NCBI GenBank assembly: GCA_013397695.1
Contig: VYZI01000260.1
Coordinates: 121,532 to 185,531 of the forward strand
Length of the DNA stretch: 64,000 nt
Reading direction: 5' to 3'
Origin: Centropus unirufus
Lineage: Eukaryota; Chordata; Aves; Cuculiformes; Centropidae
Of this stretch, positions 38,825 through 49,982 are shown piece after piece. Both the position numbers and the translations under genes were made by a program. Under the pieces are notes generated by a model that saw only the letters and a program-made list of their open reading frames with translations, was not told where the DNA came from and did not search any database. The first letter of the stretch is position 1. The number at the start of each line of letters is the position of its first letter.

Positions 38825-41795
38825 AGCCATTCATCTATACGTGATGTCAAAGTTTTCCTGAGTTTCCCCTTCCTTGGATCTAAGTCTAGGAATGAGATAG
38901 AAGCATCAGGACTCAGGGAGGGAATTTCCTGGTATTAAGAATTCTCTTCAATAAAAGTTCCTTTAGTTGCCCAAGCAAAGAGTCCAGACCATGTAGAAAA
39001 ATGAACAGTACTTATTTTTAGAATACCCCTGTGTGTGCTTAATAATTCCAATGCAACAAACCAGTTAGAACAAAAAAAAAATCCTAGTGACAGCATGATG
39101 TCTTTAACATAGGAAATATTGTTAAAGAAACATATTCTACATTTTAAAGAGATAGGGGTGCCTGCAGAAACACCATATACAAAATATGCAATTATAATTC
39201 CTTAAAAAGTGATGACCAGTTATACAGAGAAGGAAGTTCAATAACAAACTTGGTGTTTGGTCGTACACTACAGCATATACTTTCAATACAAAACTTGCAT
39301 TTATTTCAGAGCAATTTAATCCTCAGAAATTTTAAGGATGAACACATTTTACTTTAGAAATAATCACCAACCTTTACTTATGAGTCAGAATTTTAGATTC
39401 TGAAGTGAATCATAAATATTTCATGCAAGTATTGTTCTATGGTACCCATCTGGAAGAAGAGTATTTTCTCCTCCATTGATTAAAACTTTATTGACCTTAC
39501 TGTCTGTCAGGTTCTGCTAAAGGGATTTTTGCCAAGCAAATTTTTAATATTGTGCTTGCCAAAATGCATCAACAGATTCTGTAAAGGGTAATCGTGAAAC
39601 CGTGGGGAACATTTAATATTACAGCTAAGACCATGGCATTTACATTTTAACTTTTGCTTACTTTCATATTTTCTGCAGTTACAATGGGAAAATGAAATGC
39701 ACACAACACAAATATCCTTGCATAAAAAAGTGAAATGCCATAGACTTGGTAATTAAGGGATGTCACAGCCTTACTGACAATATATCCAAAATTAATTTTC
39801 TTACTTAATAACTAAAAGTTTATGAAACATGTCCTAAAAAAATCTCCTTTTATTCTTTTATTTTTCTTTTCAGATGATAAAGAATGATTTTTTTGAAAGG
39901 GTCATCAGAAAAAGATCTCTGTACAACCTAAGCTCTGAGCTTTGTGAGAGCTTCTGAGGAGAATAAGTATCTGTCCTTGGTAGTAAAAACAGAGGATTGA
40001 GCAATAGGCTGCTTTGCAGGCAGGAGAGAGGGGGTTCATGCCTGGTAAAAGCCTGCAACTTACCTCTGTAGATCCTGAAATCCCCCTAAAGAAAAGGTGG
40101 TAAAGACGGTTGCAGATAGAGGTAAGGTGCAATAGAGCAGGACACAGGAGAAGACTTTGTTCTAGGGAAAAAAGGATTTTAAGGACCTTAGTTAGTCTTT
40201 AAGGCCAGACTTGAAAAACGAGTTTTAAAAAACTGTTTTTGAATTGTACAGATAGTGTATTTGTGCATACTGTTTGATAAAATAAGTATCTGTGCATTAA
40301 GTCCGATGTCTTGTTCCTTTCTAGCAGAAAGCACTCTGCAAATATTGTCCTGTGTCATAGGCTAAGTCACCAGATATTTGACCTCTATCACTAGTCTAAC
40401 AGTGATCTTCCGTCATATTTGAATAAACTATTTTTCAGAGAGAAATTAAAATGTTCTGTTTATCAAAGATCTTTGTGTGACATATAAGGTCTTAATCATC
40501 AGTATTTGTGTTGAGGTCTAGCAGCATATTAAATACAGTCTCATTTTCTTTCCCATCCCTTTTAAAACCAGGTCCCTTCAGTCTTCAGCTTTTCATAAGG
40601 TATAATTTTATCCTACCCATATGTCTAATAATATTCTTTATCTGTCTAATTAACTTAAAAGTTGTTATTTTCAAAGCAATGGTAACATGGAAATCCTGAT
40701 ACTGTCTACCAGCCTACCACAGCTATTTGGGATGACTTACCATGTAGAGACATTGTGGTGGATTTGGAAAACACGTGTGGTCTAGTGTTTCAATAAAACT
40801 CCCACACTGGTAGTGTACAAAAACAAATAAACAAACAAAAATTAAAAAATAAAACCCATCCTCTAGATAGAAAAAAGCAAAGCAGAAAGAGTTCACAAGT
40901 AGGTTCAAAAATAATATCTCCACAGACATGGTCATATCATTACAGTACTGCATAAAAGTAATATTTAGATCTTATAAATTTTTGAGGCAGTCCAGACATA
41001 TAGAAAGTTCATGAACTGGTATACAAACAAGGCCATATATAGATCTTTTTGTAGCTCTATAGTTTTGACTAAATTCAAGTGAAACTGAAGGGGAAATCAA
41101 GAAATCTTTGCTGAACCATCCTTTACAGTTAACTTGCAAAGAGCCCTTATTCTCCACCATCATCAATAGCACCAACTTGTAGCATTTTATATCTTCAAAG
41201 GCTCACTTATCCACCCTTATACCTCTGTCAGTGATCCTTTTCTACCAAGTGCTGTACAAAAACAACACTTTGACAAGCTCCAGCTCAAGAAAAGAGTTAA
41301 TCACTAGACTGATAACGGAGGAAACTCAGCCACACAACGGGGCAACATTACCCAGCGTGACAGGGGATCATCACGTTTCCTTCCAGTCACACCAATGATT
41401 TCAATATTGTGGAGGCAATCCAAGAGGAGCTCTGATTTATCTCAGCAGAAGCAACTTCACTTTTTTGGGGGGTTACTTCTGCACTGTGGTAATAAAAATG
41501 CACAACCCAGGTATTTTAAACACAATTTGGACGAATACATATATACTTTATTGCATGCACAGCAGCAACTGAATTTACATGTGAAAGTTACATTCCTGAA
41601 CTAACAGAACAACATTTTAAAGAAGCGGCAAGCCAATGAGCCAGAAAATAAACCTTCAAGAAATATTATAAACATAATAAGGGTAATTAGTAAAGCAGAA
41701 AAGTGTCCCAGAGCTCAGACTCAGTTTTGGCTACCTGAGGAAAGGGATTGACAACTTTGAGAAGCAACAGGTGAAAAAACACATCCCTTTCACTT

Positions 41796-42057
41796 TTAAT
41801 TCTCTAGTCTATCCAGTCTGTAAGCCTGATGGATGCTAAAATTTTACCACTGATGATAGGAAATGGAATATGAATACCCTGCAACTAATGGCTGCCATCC
41901 CAAATATAGCCTCAATATCAATAGTAATACAGGTGGCTGTCCGCTCATGGAAGGCCACCCTAGGCACTAAGGACATTGTTTTTATGGTTCCACTGGGAGA
42001 GGAGGATGAACTCCAGTTTGCCTTTACTTGGGAAGGTAATACACAAGTGGATGAATT
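41796..42057 (+). pseudogene. Reverse transcriptase remnant of the ERVL-like provirus
   Basis: The part that can be read covers the N-terminal fingers and palm. A PVCKPDG-like segment at about 41810-41830 is cut by a stop. An open frame then begins at 41870 and contains LQLMAAIPNIASI, the catalytic-aspartate region WKATLGTKDIVFMVPL, and QFAFTWEG. The usual LD(I/L)KDxFF pattern here reads LGTKDIVF, so the conserved residues are partly altered. The YxDD active-site box is absent because homology ends soon after 42057. The same frame stays open to 42277 with a tail I cannot match, probably joined by deletion. Confidence 0.75.
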
Positions 42058-42330
42058 GTGCACCCCATGGCCAGTAGCAGAAAAAGGTTCCCGCTCCCGA
42101 CATGCCTGTATCTGGCCTGCCGGGGCTTGGAGGACCAATTGCACTGACCAGGCCAGACAACAGAGAGAAGTAAGATGCTTGGAAAAAGATCTCTATTACA
42201 AGTATCAGTTTCAGGCACGGTCAGTATCTATAAGATATGTGGAACAGATTTTACAGCTTTTCCATAGTGTTGGTTAATGCTTAAGACCAACCACCCAAAT
42301 CAAACCCCAACCCAGCACATAAAACAAGGC

Positions 42331-42860
42331 AAGACCTTTTGGAGCACTTGGAAAATTGCTTACATTGAACCATTAAAACTATCCTGTGGGAAAATACATA
42401 ATTTGGTAGGAGCATATGTGGTGTCAGGACTGACTATGACTACAGACATCTGTTAACACTGCTGCTGGAGTTTAGGTGGTTCAAGAACTGAGAACATGAT
42501 TGGGTATTTTACTCACTCCTGAGTGCATCTACAGTGGTAACTGAAGGCATCAAATGGGTGTTTTGTACACCATATAATTCTCTGGCTAATGGTATAGTTG
42601 AACAAAACAATGGTCTAAAAGACATACTGATGTTTTGTGCCACAGCACAGGCAGTCTTTATTGTTAACAGCTGCTGGGAAAGCTATGGTGACAAAAAAAT
42701 TTTCGGATTTTTTCCTACTGGAACATTAAGAGGCACTGATTAAAGGCACTAAGAGGTATTAAAACGATTAACAGGAAGATGCTAAAAGGGATCTGTTCCC
42801 TCTAGGAACATACAGGGGCCAACCTATAATGGTGAAGCTACCTTCCATTAGCATTTTGTC
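42331..42860 (+). pseudogene. Integrase remnant of the ERVL-like provirus
   Basis: The integrase core can be followed across several frames. A first block with YIEPLKLS and VVSGLTM (42345-42445) ends in a stop. A second open frame from 42534 contains TPYNSLANGIVEQ, which keeps the glutamate expected at the end of the D,D-35-E triad. The first catalytic aspartate position appears to be alanine (KIAYIEPL), and the segment around the second aspartate is out of frame and altered. A C-terminal piece, with a VKLPS-like reading near 42830-42850, is recognisable. It is non-functional. Confidence 0.7.
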
Positions 42861-42866
42861 CATGGC

Positions 42867-42935
42867 AAAAACCTAGAAAATGGCAAAACCTAGAAAATAA
42901 AAAATAAAAAAAACTTCTGGTAAAACCTAGAAAAT
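42867..42935 (+). repeat. Three copies of aaaacctagaaaat at the end of the integrase remnant
   Basis: The 14-base word aaaacctagaaaat occurs at 42868, 42885 and 42922; the first two copies are nearly adjacent. It looks like a small post-insertion duplication at the point where integrase homology stops. Confidence 0.8.
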
Positions 42936-42939
42936 AATA

Positions 42940-44187
42940 TGCCTGGAATGCTCTGCATAGGAGCAGAAAACCCTGTCATATTAGTTCTCAGTGGATGATC
43001 CCTGACTTCTAACTTTGAAGACCAGTTTCTAAGCGGAGGGCAACTGTGTCCTCAGTTTCTCCTACATATTTATGACATCATGGGGTGGGGACCAATAAAA
43101 CACTATACTCTCTAAGTTCCACAAGAATCTGCTGAATGTACTGTGTGGTGTATATTACTAAAATTTTGAACCTGTCAGTAGAGGAGTGTTACATCCATAT
43201 CCCAAACATGTTTATTCTACCTGAGGTTCAGATCAACAAATGAAGAAAGCGGCAAAAGACTAAAAAGTAGTTGTTACTGTTTTGGGAAATAATTGGTTAT
43301 GGAAAGTTCTGATATGCTTGGATTTTCTTTTATAATTATTTTAGTTATGATTATTTTAATTTATATTTTAATAAGTTTATCAGGGGCATGGTAGTAAAAT
43401 CTGCGGTAAATGGTAGTTTACCTTCTTCAAAACTGGTCGTGTATTGGATATTAGAATAGTTGAGGAGTGATGATTCACAATGAGCACTAAAGCTCACCAA
43501 TACTGTGCCGTCTTTTAACCCCTTTTAACCTTAGAGACAAGAGGTGACTGTACCATGACTCAAGGGAAAATTAGTTGAGCTGTGAAGGGTGTTCATGGAG
43601 TGGATTTTGGGAAGTACTCTGACAATGGCTCAATTTTAGTGTACTACAAATTAATATACATGTTACCATTTTTTTCTGCATTGCACTTTAGCGGCATCCC
43701 TTGTGATCCGGTTAATCTAATTCAAACACGCATAATATTTTCCTGCATTAGGACTTATTCCAGCTATACTGAAGTGGTTTAATTTCAGCTGCTGCTTTTT
43801 CTTTTTTTTTTTATTAATAGAACTGCCTAAGAGCACTACCACTGGAAAAAAAGGATCCGTATTTTCTCGGCATGCTACAAATTTGGAGTTTGTACTTAAA
43901 ATGCAGACAGGCAGGAACACAACAAAACAGGAACACAATACTGGCATCATGAATAAAAAAATCAGCCTAAACACCACTGTTAATCCCCTCATTGTTAAGT
44001 TTTTTTTCTTTAGTTGTTCTGCATTTACTTTAAAATTTACTTTAGTAGCAGGGTTTATTTAAAGAATACTACTGGAAGAGATAACACTCTTTACAACTAT
44101 AACATTGTAGTAATCACAGTTTTAGGTATTTTCTGCCATTCACAAGACATTTAAGCTTAAAAAAAAAAGATTTTATTTTCCAGGACC
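42940..44187. other. AT-rich DNA downstream of the pol relic
   Basis: No open frame or LTR can be recognised. The stretch could hold decayed 3' proviral sequence: a T-rich segment at 43290-43380 would be hydrophobic if translated, and an aataaa lies at 43095. That is only a positional guess. Confidence 0.35.
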
Positions 44188-44425
44188 CGGCATCAATTCA
44201 CAGAATTACCCAAGCTGGAAGGGTGTAAAGAGATATCTAGTCCGATACCCTACTAAAAGCAGAGTCAGCTTGGAATTCAGACCCGGCTGATCAAGGCTCA
44301 TGGACTAGCTATCAAATATATCTAAAGAGAGAGGTTATATTATCCTCTCTGGATAACATGTTCCAATGATTGACATTTCTAACAGTGAGGTTCTTCCAAC
44401 CTCCCAATATCCAATTAGAAGATCT
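44188..44425 (-). mobile_element. CR1 LINE 3' end (minus)
   Basis: From the tail end, cacagaattacccaagctgg is followed by a tctagtccgataccctac stretch. Then come gagaggttatattatcctct and catgttccaatgattgac. Together these form the reverse complement of a CR1 3' region. It is the first piece in a cluster of four CR1 fragments in alternating orientation. Confidence 0.8.
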
Positions 44426-45375
44426 ACAGATCAGTGGGCACAGATAATATCCACATGATGATGTTAAGACAGCTGGCTGACTTAATTGTAAGACCACTCT
44501 CCATAAATTTTGAAAAGTCAAACAGATTAGGGAACATCCTGCAATACTGGAAGAATCCTAATGTCACCTCCACCTAAAGGGAATGCTTCAAGGAAGATCT
44601 AACAAATTATAGGCCCATCAGTCTTACTTCAGTCTCTGGGGAAGTTATGTAATAAATCCCCCTCCTAGGGACTATCAAAAGACAAAAGAAATACATGAAC
44701 ATAAAAAGCCAGTATGGGATCAGCAAGGGCAAAATGCGCATGATAACCCCTTCTATGACAAAGTAAAGTGCTTGAATAATGTGGGGTAAGTGGTGAATAT
44801 TGTAAACTTCAATTCTTCCAAGATTTTCAAAATGGTTTCCCACAGCCTCTTCCTAGAGGAGCTAGGAACAGCACCCAGAGGGTGGTGGTAAATAGTTTCT
44901 TTGCAAACTGGCAACCTGCCAAAAATGGGATCCCCCAGGATAGATGCTAGGTCTGAAGCAATTCAATATCTTCATTAGTGATCTAGATGATGCAATCAAG
45001 TGATAGCAAACTGGCTGGGAAAGTAGACACTTCAGAAGGAAGAGACATCCTGAAGGAAGGCTGATAAAGTGGTCTAACAAGAACCTTATCAAAATTAATG
45101 AGGACAAGGGTAAGGTCTTTTACTTGGAGAAACGTAACCCAGGAGTGCAGCACAGCCTGGGATCTACTCATTTGGGGAACACCTCTGTGGAAAGGGAGCT
45201 GTGGGTCCTGGTGGACAACAAGCTCAATATGAGCCAGAAGTGTAATGCTGCAGCAAAGAAGACTAACAGGATGCTAGGTTGCATCAACAAGGGCATCACT
45301 AGCAAAGCTAAAGAAGTCATTATCCTACACTACTCACATTGTCTGGACCATATCTCTGCAATGTTCCAACACAGA
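44426..45375 (+). mobile_element. CR1 LINE ORF2 fragment, reverse transcriptase (plus)
   Basis: About 950 bases of plus-strand CR1 reverse-transcriptase coding sequence, broken by many stops and frameshifts. Recognisable pieces in order: ggcccatcagtcttacttc (the start of the palm), aagccagtatgggatcagc, gtttcccacagcctcttcct, and finally an open frame from 45124 with WVLVDNKLNMSQKCNAAAKK followed by MLGCINKGI. The 3' end is missing: homology stops at about 45375, where a minus-strand CR1 piece begins. Confidence 0.85.
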
Positions 45376-45389
45376 AACAAGGAATGCTG

Positions 45390-45595
45390 CAGCACATGAT
45401 GTTGAAAACCTTCTTAAAGTCAAAGTAGATGACAATTACTGCTCTCCCCTCATCATTTCAACATAAAAGACATTCAGGTTTAATAGGCGTAATTTACTCT
45501 TGATAAATCTTTCTTGTTGTTCCTACTCTCACCTTCTCCTACAGTGTCCAGAAACAGTTTTCTAGATGACTTACTTTGTGACCTTACTGGTAGCT
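45390..45595 (-). mobile_element. CR1 LINE fragment, reverse-transcriptase region (minus)
   Basis: The words ccttcttaaagtcaaagtag and atgacaattactgctctccc are the reverse complement of the YLDFxKAFD-coding part of CR1 reverse transcriptase, followed by the upstream basic-loop segment. It is eroded and short, and sits between two plus-strand CR1 pieces. Confidence 0.65.
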
Positions 45596-45609
45596 GAACA
45601 GAGGCTGAC

Positions 45610-45915
45610 TAACATGTCATGACCACTAAAACTGGGAGGAAAAGTTGTGAAATAAATCAGAAGGATGTCAGTAGTGTAGAGAAAAGGACTGATGGGAACC
45701 TCATGAATCTCACCAAAACCAAATACAAAGTCCTGTACCTTCAATGGAATCAGTAGAACACAGGACAAAAATTTTCTTAGAGAATCATAGCCAAATTAAA
45801 AACAAGAATAGCTGCAAGCAACCTGATCTAGCTTTGAAATAAACCTTGCAACGAGATGCAAATTAGACCAGTCAAAAAATATGTTCCACCCTTAATTGTT
45901 TCATGATTCTATAAG
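45610..45915 (+). mobile_element. CR1 LINE fragment with 3' end (plus)
   Basis: A coding piece (tgggaacctcatgaatctca, then acaaagtcctgtaccttcaa) is joined by an internal deletion to a CR1 tail (gatctagctttgaaat ... tgtttcatgattct). The coding piece lies upstream, in CR1 order, of the last part present in the plus fragment ending at 45375. The two are therefore separate copies rather than halves of one. Confidence 0.65.
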
Positions 45916-48145
45916 AGAAAATAAGAAATTGGCTGAAAAAAAAACAAGGCAGGAGAAAATAAATTAATTTCCCTAGTAGCAGTATCAATGACACATGAAA
46001 CTAAGAGCAAAGGGAAGAGTTACATACTGAAATATCAATAAGTGTAATAATGAAACCCGTCTCATAGGAAAGGACATCATCAAGAATAATCACATTAAGT
46101 TTGGAAACATTTAACTTATGTAGTGGGTAAGTAAATGCATCTAATAGATAAGTCTTTGGTTCATATTTATACAAGTTATTTATTATAGAACTACTTTCTC
46201 ATAAGAGATGAAACAGTAGTACATTGTCAAGCATGAGAACGATTTGACTTTGATTCCCCTCGGGCACAAGCATATCTTGAAGCAGAGGAGACAAGATCAA
46301 TATGTGATGCATGATCCTACCATTCAGCTGATGCCTCAACAAGCATTACCTCTCCACTTATTTCCACATTTCTCTCATTCCTAGAGTGTGCTTGTGTTAC
46401 ATATTCAGCTGGCCCAGATGAAAGTTTTTTCCTGGGTTCAATTTGTAAGATGATACTAAAATAAATAAAAACAGAAAAAAAATTTCCCCACAATCCAAAA
46501 GAAAAGAAAAAACACTTCCAAACCCCAGTCTAACAATCCAATACCATCATTTGAGATCTACAAAGTACAAAGCCCATTAACTGAATGTATACATTAGTAT
46601 TTCAAAGTTGTATGAACTTTTACTCAACTCATTTCTTTCCTATTCTAAAATGTGCATAATGCTATTAAATTGTCAATAAGCATAGGTAGAAATTATACTC
46701 TTGCTTAATGATATACACTTTTGTTCTGATTATATGTGAAAGAATATATGGAAAAAATCTTTCTATGCTTCTGGCTGTGTTTAAATGGTCTCCTTAACAC
46801 ACTTTAACTCCAGAAAAATATTTTGATATGCTTTACCTCCTCCCAGTGACATTAGGAACTCAGTGGTACCTTAGCTCCTGAGTATGAAGATTTCCTAGTC
46901 ATTCTGTTTCAACTCCCAAAAAATCACATATGAAACTTCCACTACTGATGTTGACAGGCTTACTGTATGACATTCTATCACTCCAGGTTAAATTTCAGCC
47001 TGGATGAAAACTATCAACATAGTTAAGAGCTAAGAGCAAAGTGCGTGGAGACAAAGCTCCTTCATACTCCCAAAAGTGCCTTCTTTATCTCATAGAAATA
47101 ATATGAAGAGTGGGATTAAAGTACCTAAGACATACATCTAGCACAACTTCAAGGAACCGGAGGCAACAGATCCAACACAGGATGTGTTGTCATAGACCTG
47201 AGTATAGTAGGGACAGCTAGAGACTATCCGGACTGTAAGAGGACTACTAAGGTGACTCCATGGTTACACATGCAAATAACTTCTTTGTTATCATGGCAGA
47301 GGTTTGAAAGAAATTTGGGAATCTTCAGCTTTTAAGGACACATCTGGGATGCTGGGTTGTGCAGTGCCCTTCAGCAAAGATTCAGTGGTTCTGAAGTCTT
47401 CCTGAAAATTATGTATTCCTTACTTCTGTCAGTTGATCCAGCTATTTGCTTTATTGCTGGAGGCCAGTTCCTTCATCTGTGGGGACACAGTGGGTACTTT
47501 CTATCTTTTTTGAAACTGTCATCGAGTTCTAAAATGAAAAAAAATTAATTTCCCATCTCAGTTCTAGCATATGATATGACAGCTGCAAAGAATAAATAAG
47601 CACAGCAAAATCACCTCCAACTGTGCATTACTGAGCTTGGGGAAAAATACCTGAATATATGTGGTTAGACCTTTGTCACTTGCATATATTTTTCATAGCA
47701 CTATTCTATATACAATGTAGAACTGAACTGCTGCAAGAAAACATATTGATTTCTCCTTGTAACAAGATTTTACTCTTTACATTTGGTATTTACACAACTG
47801 CTACTAAACATCCCTACATGTTTGTATGCCGTTCCTTTGTCTTGGTCAAAAGCTAAAGGGAAAAAAAAAAAAAAAGAAACAAAGGAAAGAGAAAAAGGCT
47901 GGAGTAACAGGAGTTAACAGGAAAAGTTTTACACATGAAAGCACAGCTATGATTTCTACTGCAGATTCACAATCCATTGTAGTCTTAGGACATCACAGAA
48001 GTGTTTTAGCTTTTTTGAGCTCAGTGGTTAGTTTCTCTTAAAAGAATGAGTTACTTCAGGCTGAATTCTTGAATTCTGCTCTGAAGAGACATTTAATCAG
48101 TGGTTACACTGTCTTGTGTTGTGAGATACCGATTTTAGTGATTAA
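45916..48145. other. AT-rich intergenic DNA, nothing recognised
   Basis: No repeat family or exon recognised. Frames are at most 71 codons. A poly-A run occupies 47861-47875, followed by an A/G-rich stretch to about 47900. It is not preceded by any recognisable retrocopy. Confidence 0.5.
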
Positions 48146-48149
48146 GCTT

Positions 48150-49290
48150 TAACATGAGTACAGCTGTACTAGGTCAGACAAAGGTCCACCTACCACTGTA
48201 TCCTGTCTCTGAGAGCACATCACTGAAGGGGTAAAAAAAAAAGGAAAAGAAAAGGCAGACACCTTGTGACACTTTACCCATGCATTTCCTCTGACATAAC
48301 CACAATGTGCAACTTGAGGACTTTGAGTCATAGATTTTATCTTTGCATTTATCAGCATTTAATGAATATTTCTTCCATAGATTTCAATAATTGATTTTTA
48401 ACTCATCTAGACTTACATCATACATATAATTCCATAGCAATAACTTGCATAATTTAATAACAACTTGTATGAAAAAAATATATACACATTTCTCAGTGTT
48501 TGACTTAAATCTGTCTAAAATTACCTTATTTCTATATCATGGGAAACAATGAATAACCGTTCTATTCACTCACTGCCGTGGTGCTCATTATCCATTTCTT
48601 ATTCAGTACAAAGCATCCAAATCTTTTTCACTTCTTATGTGGAAATTATTTCATACTATTTATCATACTTGTTGCCCTTTTATGTACCTTTTCCATTACT
48701 AATGTTTTATATTATAAACCTAACTGCAAATAGTGTTCAAGATGTGAGGATAACATGGATTTATACAGCAGCACAATGATATTTTCTGCTTTCCTTTCAA
48801 TTCTTTTCCTAGTTCTCAAAATTCTGTTTTCTTTTCTGACCACCACTAAACACTGATCTGATGTTCTCAGAGTATGATTGTATAATGACTCCAAGATCTC
48901 TTTCCTGAATAGTGATAACTTATCTAAAGTTCTTCAGTGTACATGTAGAGACGGATTGTTTTTCCAACGAGCACTACTTAGCATTTGTCAAAAGTGAATC
49001 TCACCTGTCCTTTTATCACCAGTCTGTTAAAAAAATGCAACCTGTCTTTTTCATTCAGATTCCCAACTTAATATTCTGAATACATTTAGTACTATCAGCA
49101 AATATTGTCACCTCACTCCCCACTTCCCTTTCCAGATCAGTTATGTACAGTCTAATGCAGCACAAACACCTATGGAAATCTCCTAGTCACATTCAGTCAT
49201 TGTAAAATCAGTTTAATATGGGTCCTCTTGATCCAATTAGTTACTGATGAAAGGATGATCCTTTCTACCAAATGACAGCTGTTTTTATTT
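48150..49290 (-). mobile_element. Ancient amniote CR1 LINE, reverse-transcriptase end plus 3' region (minus)
   Basis: Over about 1.1 kb the words follow, in order, the reverse complement of an old CR1 lineage well known from turtles and crocodilians. The 3' end is at tgtactaggtcagacaaagg and ccactgtatcctgtctctga (48165-48215). Then come cttgttgcccttttatgtac (48670), a caagatgtgaggataacatg region (48738), tgactccaagatctctttcc (48886), agcatttgtcaaaagtgaat (48980), tcagcaaatattgtcacctc (49095), and finally the atgacagctg words (49280). No frame survives. The order is intact, so it is one old copy rather than a mosaic. Confidence 0.75.
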
Positions 49291-49635
49291 TTGTATATTT
49301 ACATATTTTGGTTAGTACATCAAGTTGTTTCACTTACTGTTGTCTTGTGCGCTTGTTCCTCTCCATTTGGAAACCAAAAAGGTCTACTTTTAACTCTACA
49401 CCCAGCAGATATCATGTTTTCACTCCATATCTGATTTAAATTAGGAGCCTCCCTCAGAGGTGCAGCAAATATTATCTCTCACATTCCCTTGACCTGTGTT
49501 CTGTGCATGCGAGCACATCACTGTTTAAAGCCTGCCACTTGTACAGTCTGCACAGCACTCTTTTCCAGTTAGAAGTACTGGAATGATATGAATGATGAGA
49601 GGACTCCATGCTAGGGTGGTATAATGGAGACCAAG

Positions 49636-49662
49636 TTTATTCTCTTTACAGCGCTTATAAAT
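49636..49662 (-). promoter_or_regulatory. LTR TATA box and polyadenylation signal
   Basis: On the minus strand atttataagcgc is followed within about 15 bases by agagaataaactt. In retroviral LTRs these are the U3 promoter and the signal for 3' end formation. Their closeness implies a very short R segment. Confidence 0.7.
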
Positions 49663-49778
49663 CTTCCAGTAACCGTCCCGGTTCGCACGTCTCGCTCCCA
49701 TTGGAGGAGACTTGCATCCCTCAAGGTTCTGATTGGGTAATGTAGAAGTCCTTGAAACACAGTTCCCGCATCTTCCAA

Positions 49779-49900
49779 GTGAATGCCTGTCTGATGTCCC
49801 TGGGCCAACGCTCAGCTCTTTTCTCTTCAGTGAGATGTAGACCCATCTCGGGGTGAATGCCTGGCTAATGTCCCTGGGCCTACGCCCAGCTCCTTTTCTC
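49779..49900 (-). repeat. Tandem duplication in the LTR U3, period about 74 bases
   Basis: On the plus strand gtgaatgcctgtctgatgtc at 49779 recurs as gtgaatgcctggctaatgtc at 49853. Both are followed by cctgggcc(a/t)acgc(t/c)cagctc and a tttctc end. The two copies of about 47 bases differ at several places. Such direct repeats in U3 often act as retroviral enhancer units; here that is inference. Confidence 0.85.
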
Positions 49901-49982
49901 CAAGGATTGCTGAAGGTCACCACTGAACCCCACAAGAAGGATCCAAGGAGAGGAAAAGAATTACTTAGTGTCACAGTAGAAG

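Larger units (their letters stand above)
29301..41789. other. Long AT-rich intergenic stretch, nothing recognised
   Basis: About 12.5 kb with no recognised repeat family, RNA gene or exon. Frames are at most 79 codons. Local simple sequence includes an AT-rich block near 32090-32190, where a ttgttaaaataa motif occurs three times, and a small tandem repeat at 38775-38824. The absence of CR1 or LTR insertions is notable beside the densely invaded 41.8-61.3 kb half of the window. Confidence 0.5.
41790..42870 (+). mobile_element. Endogenous retrovirus relic, ERVL-like pol remnants (plus)
   Basis: This is an old, internally deleted proviral remnant. Pieces of reverse transcriptase and integrase lie in the expected order and on the same strand, but RNase H and most of the rest of pol are missing. 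No gag could be recognised upstream and no certain LTR on either side. Stops and frameshifts separate the pieces, so it cannot encode a working polymerase. Residue wording points to the spuma-related ERVL class common in birds, which is a family-level judgement by eye. Confidence 0.75.
49540..49975 (-). mobile_element. Retroviral LTR, well preserved (minus)
   Basis: On the minus strand it runs from TGTGACACTAAG at 49975 to GACTGTACA at 49540, about 436 bases with the canonical TG...CA ends. Downstream in it are a TATA box (atttataagcgc, 49662-49651) and, some 10-15 bases later, an AATAAA signal (49641-49636). That close spacing is typical of short-R avian LTRs. U3 carries a tandem duplication. 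Several CpG sites (ccgtcccggttcgcacg, tctcgctccc) survive, unlike in the older repeats nearby, which suggests it is relatively young. I found no matching target-site duplication and no linked internal region, so a solo LTR with eroded or misjudged ends is most likely. A 149-codon minus-strand frame covering it is incidental. Confidence 0.75.

Noticed and set aside
41870..42277. A 135-codon plus-strand frame as a possible host gene
   Set aside because: Its first half is recognisable ERVL-like reverse transcriptase lacking the YxDD box; it is a proviral remnant.
47861..47900. A poly-A run as the tail of a processed pseudogene
   Set aside because: No coding resemblance lies upstream and the A run continues into an A/G-rich simple stretch.
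49525..49974. A 149-codon minus-strand open frame, the longest in the window
   Set aside because: It coincides almost exactly with the LTR and runs through its TATA box and polyadenylation signal; it has no domain and is an incidental frame.
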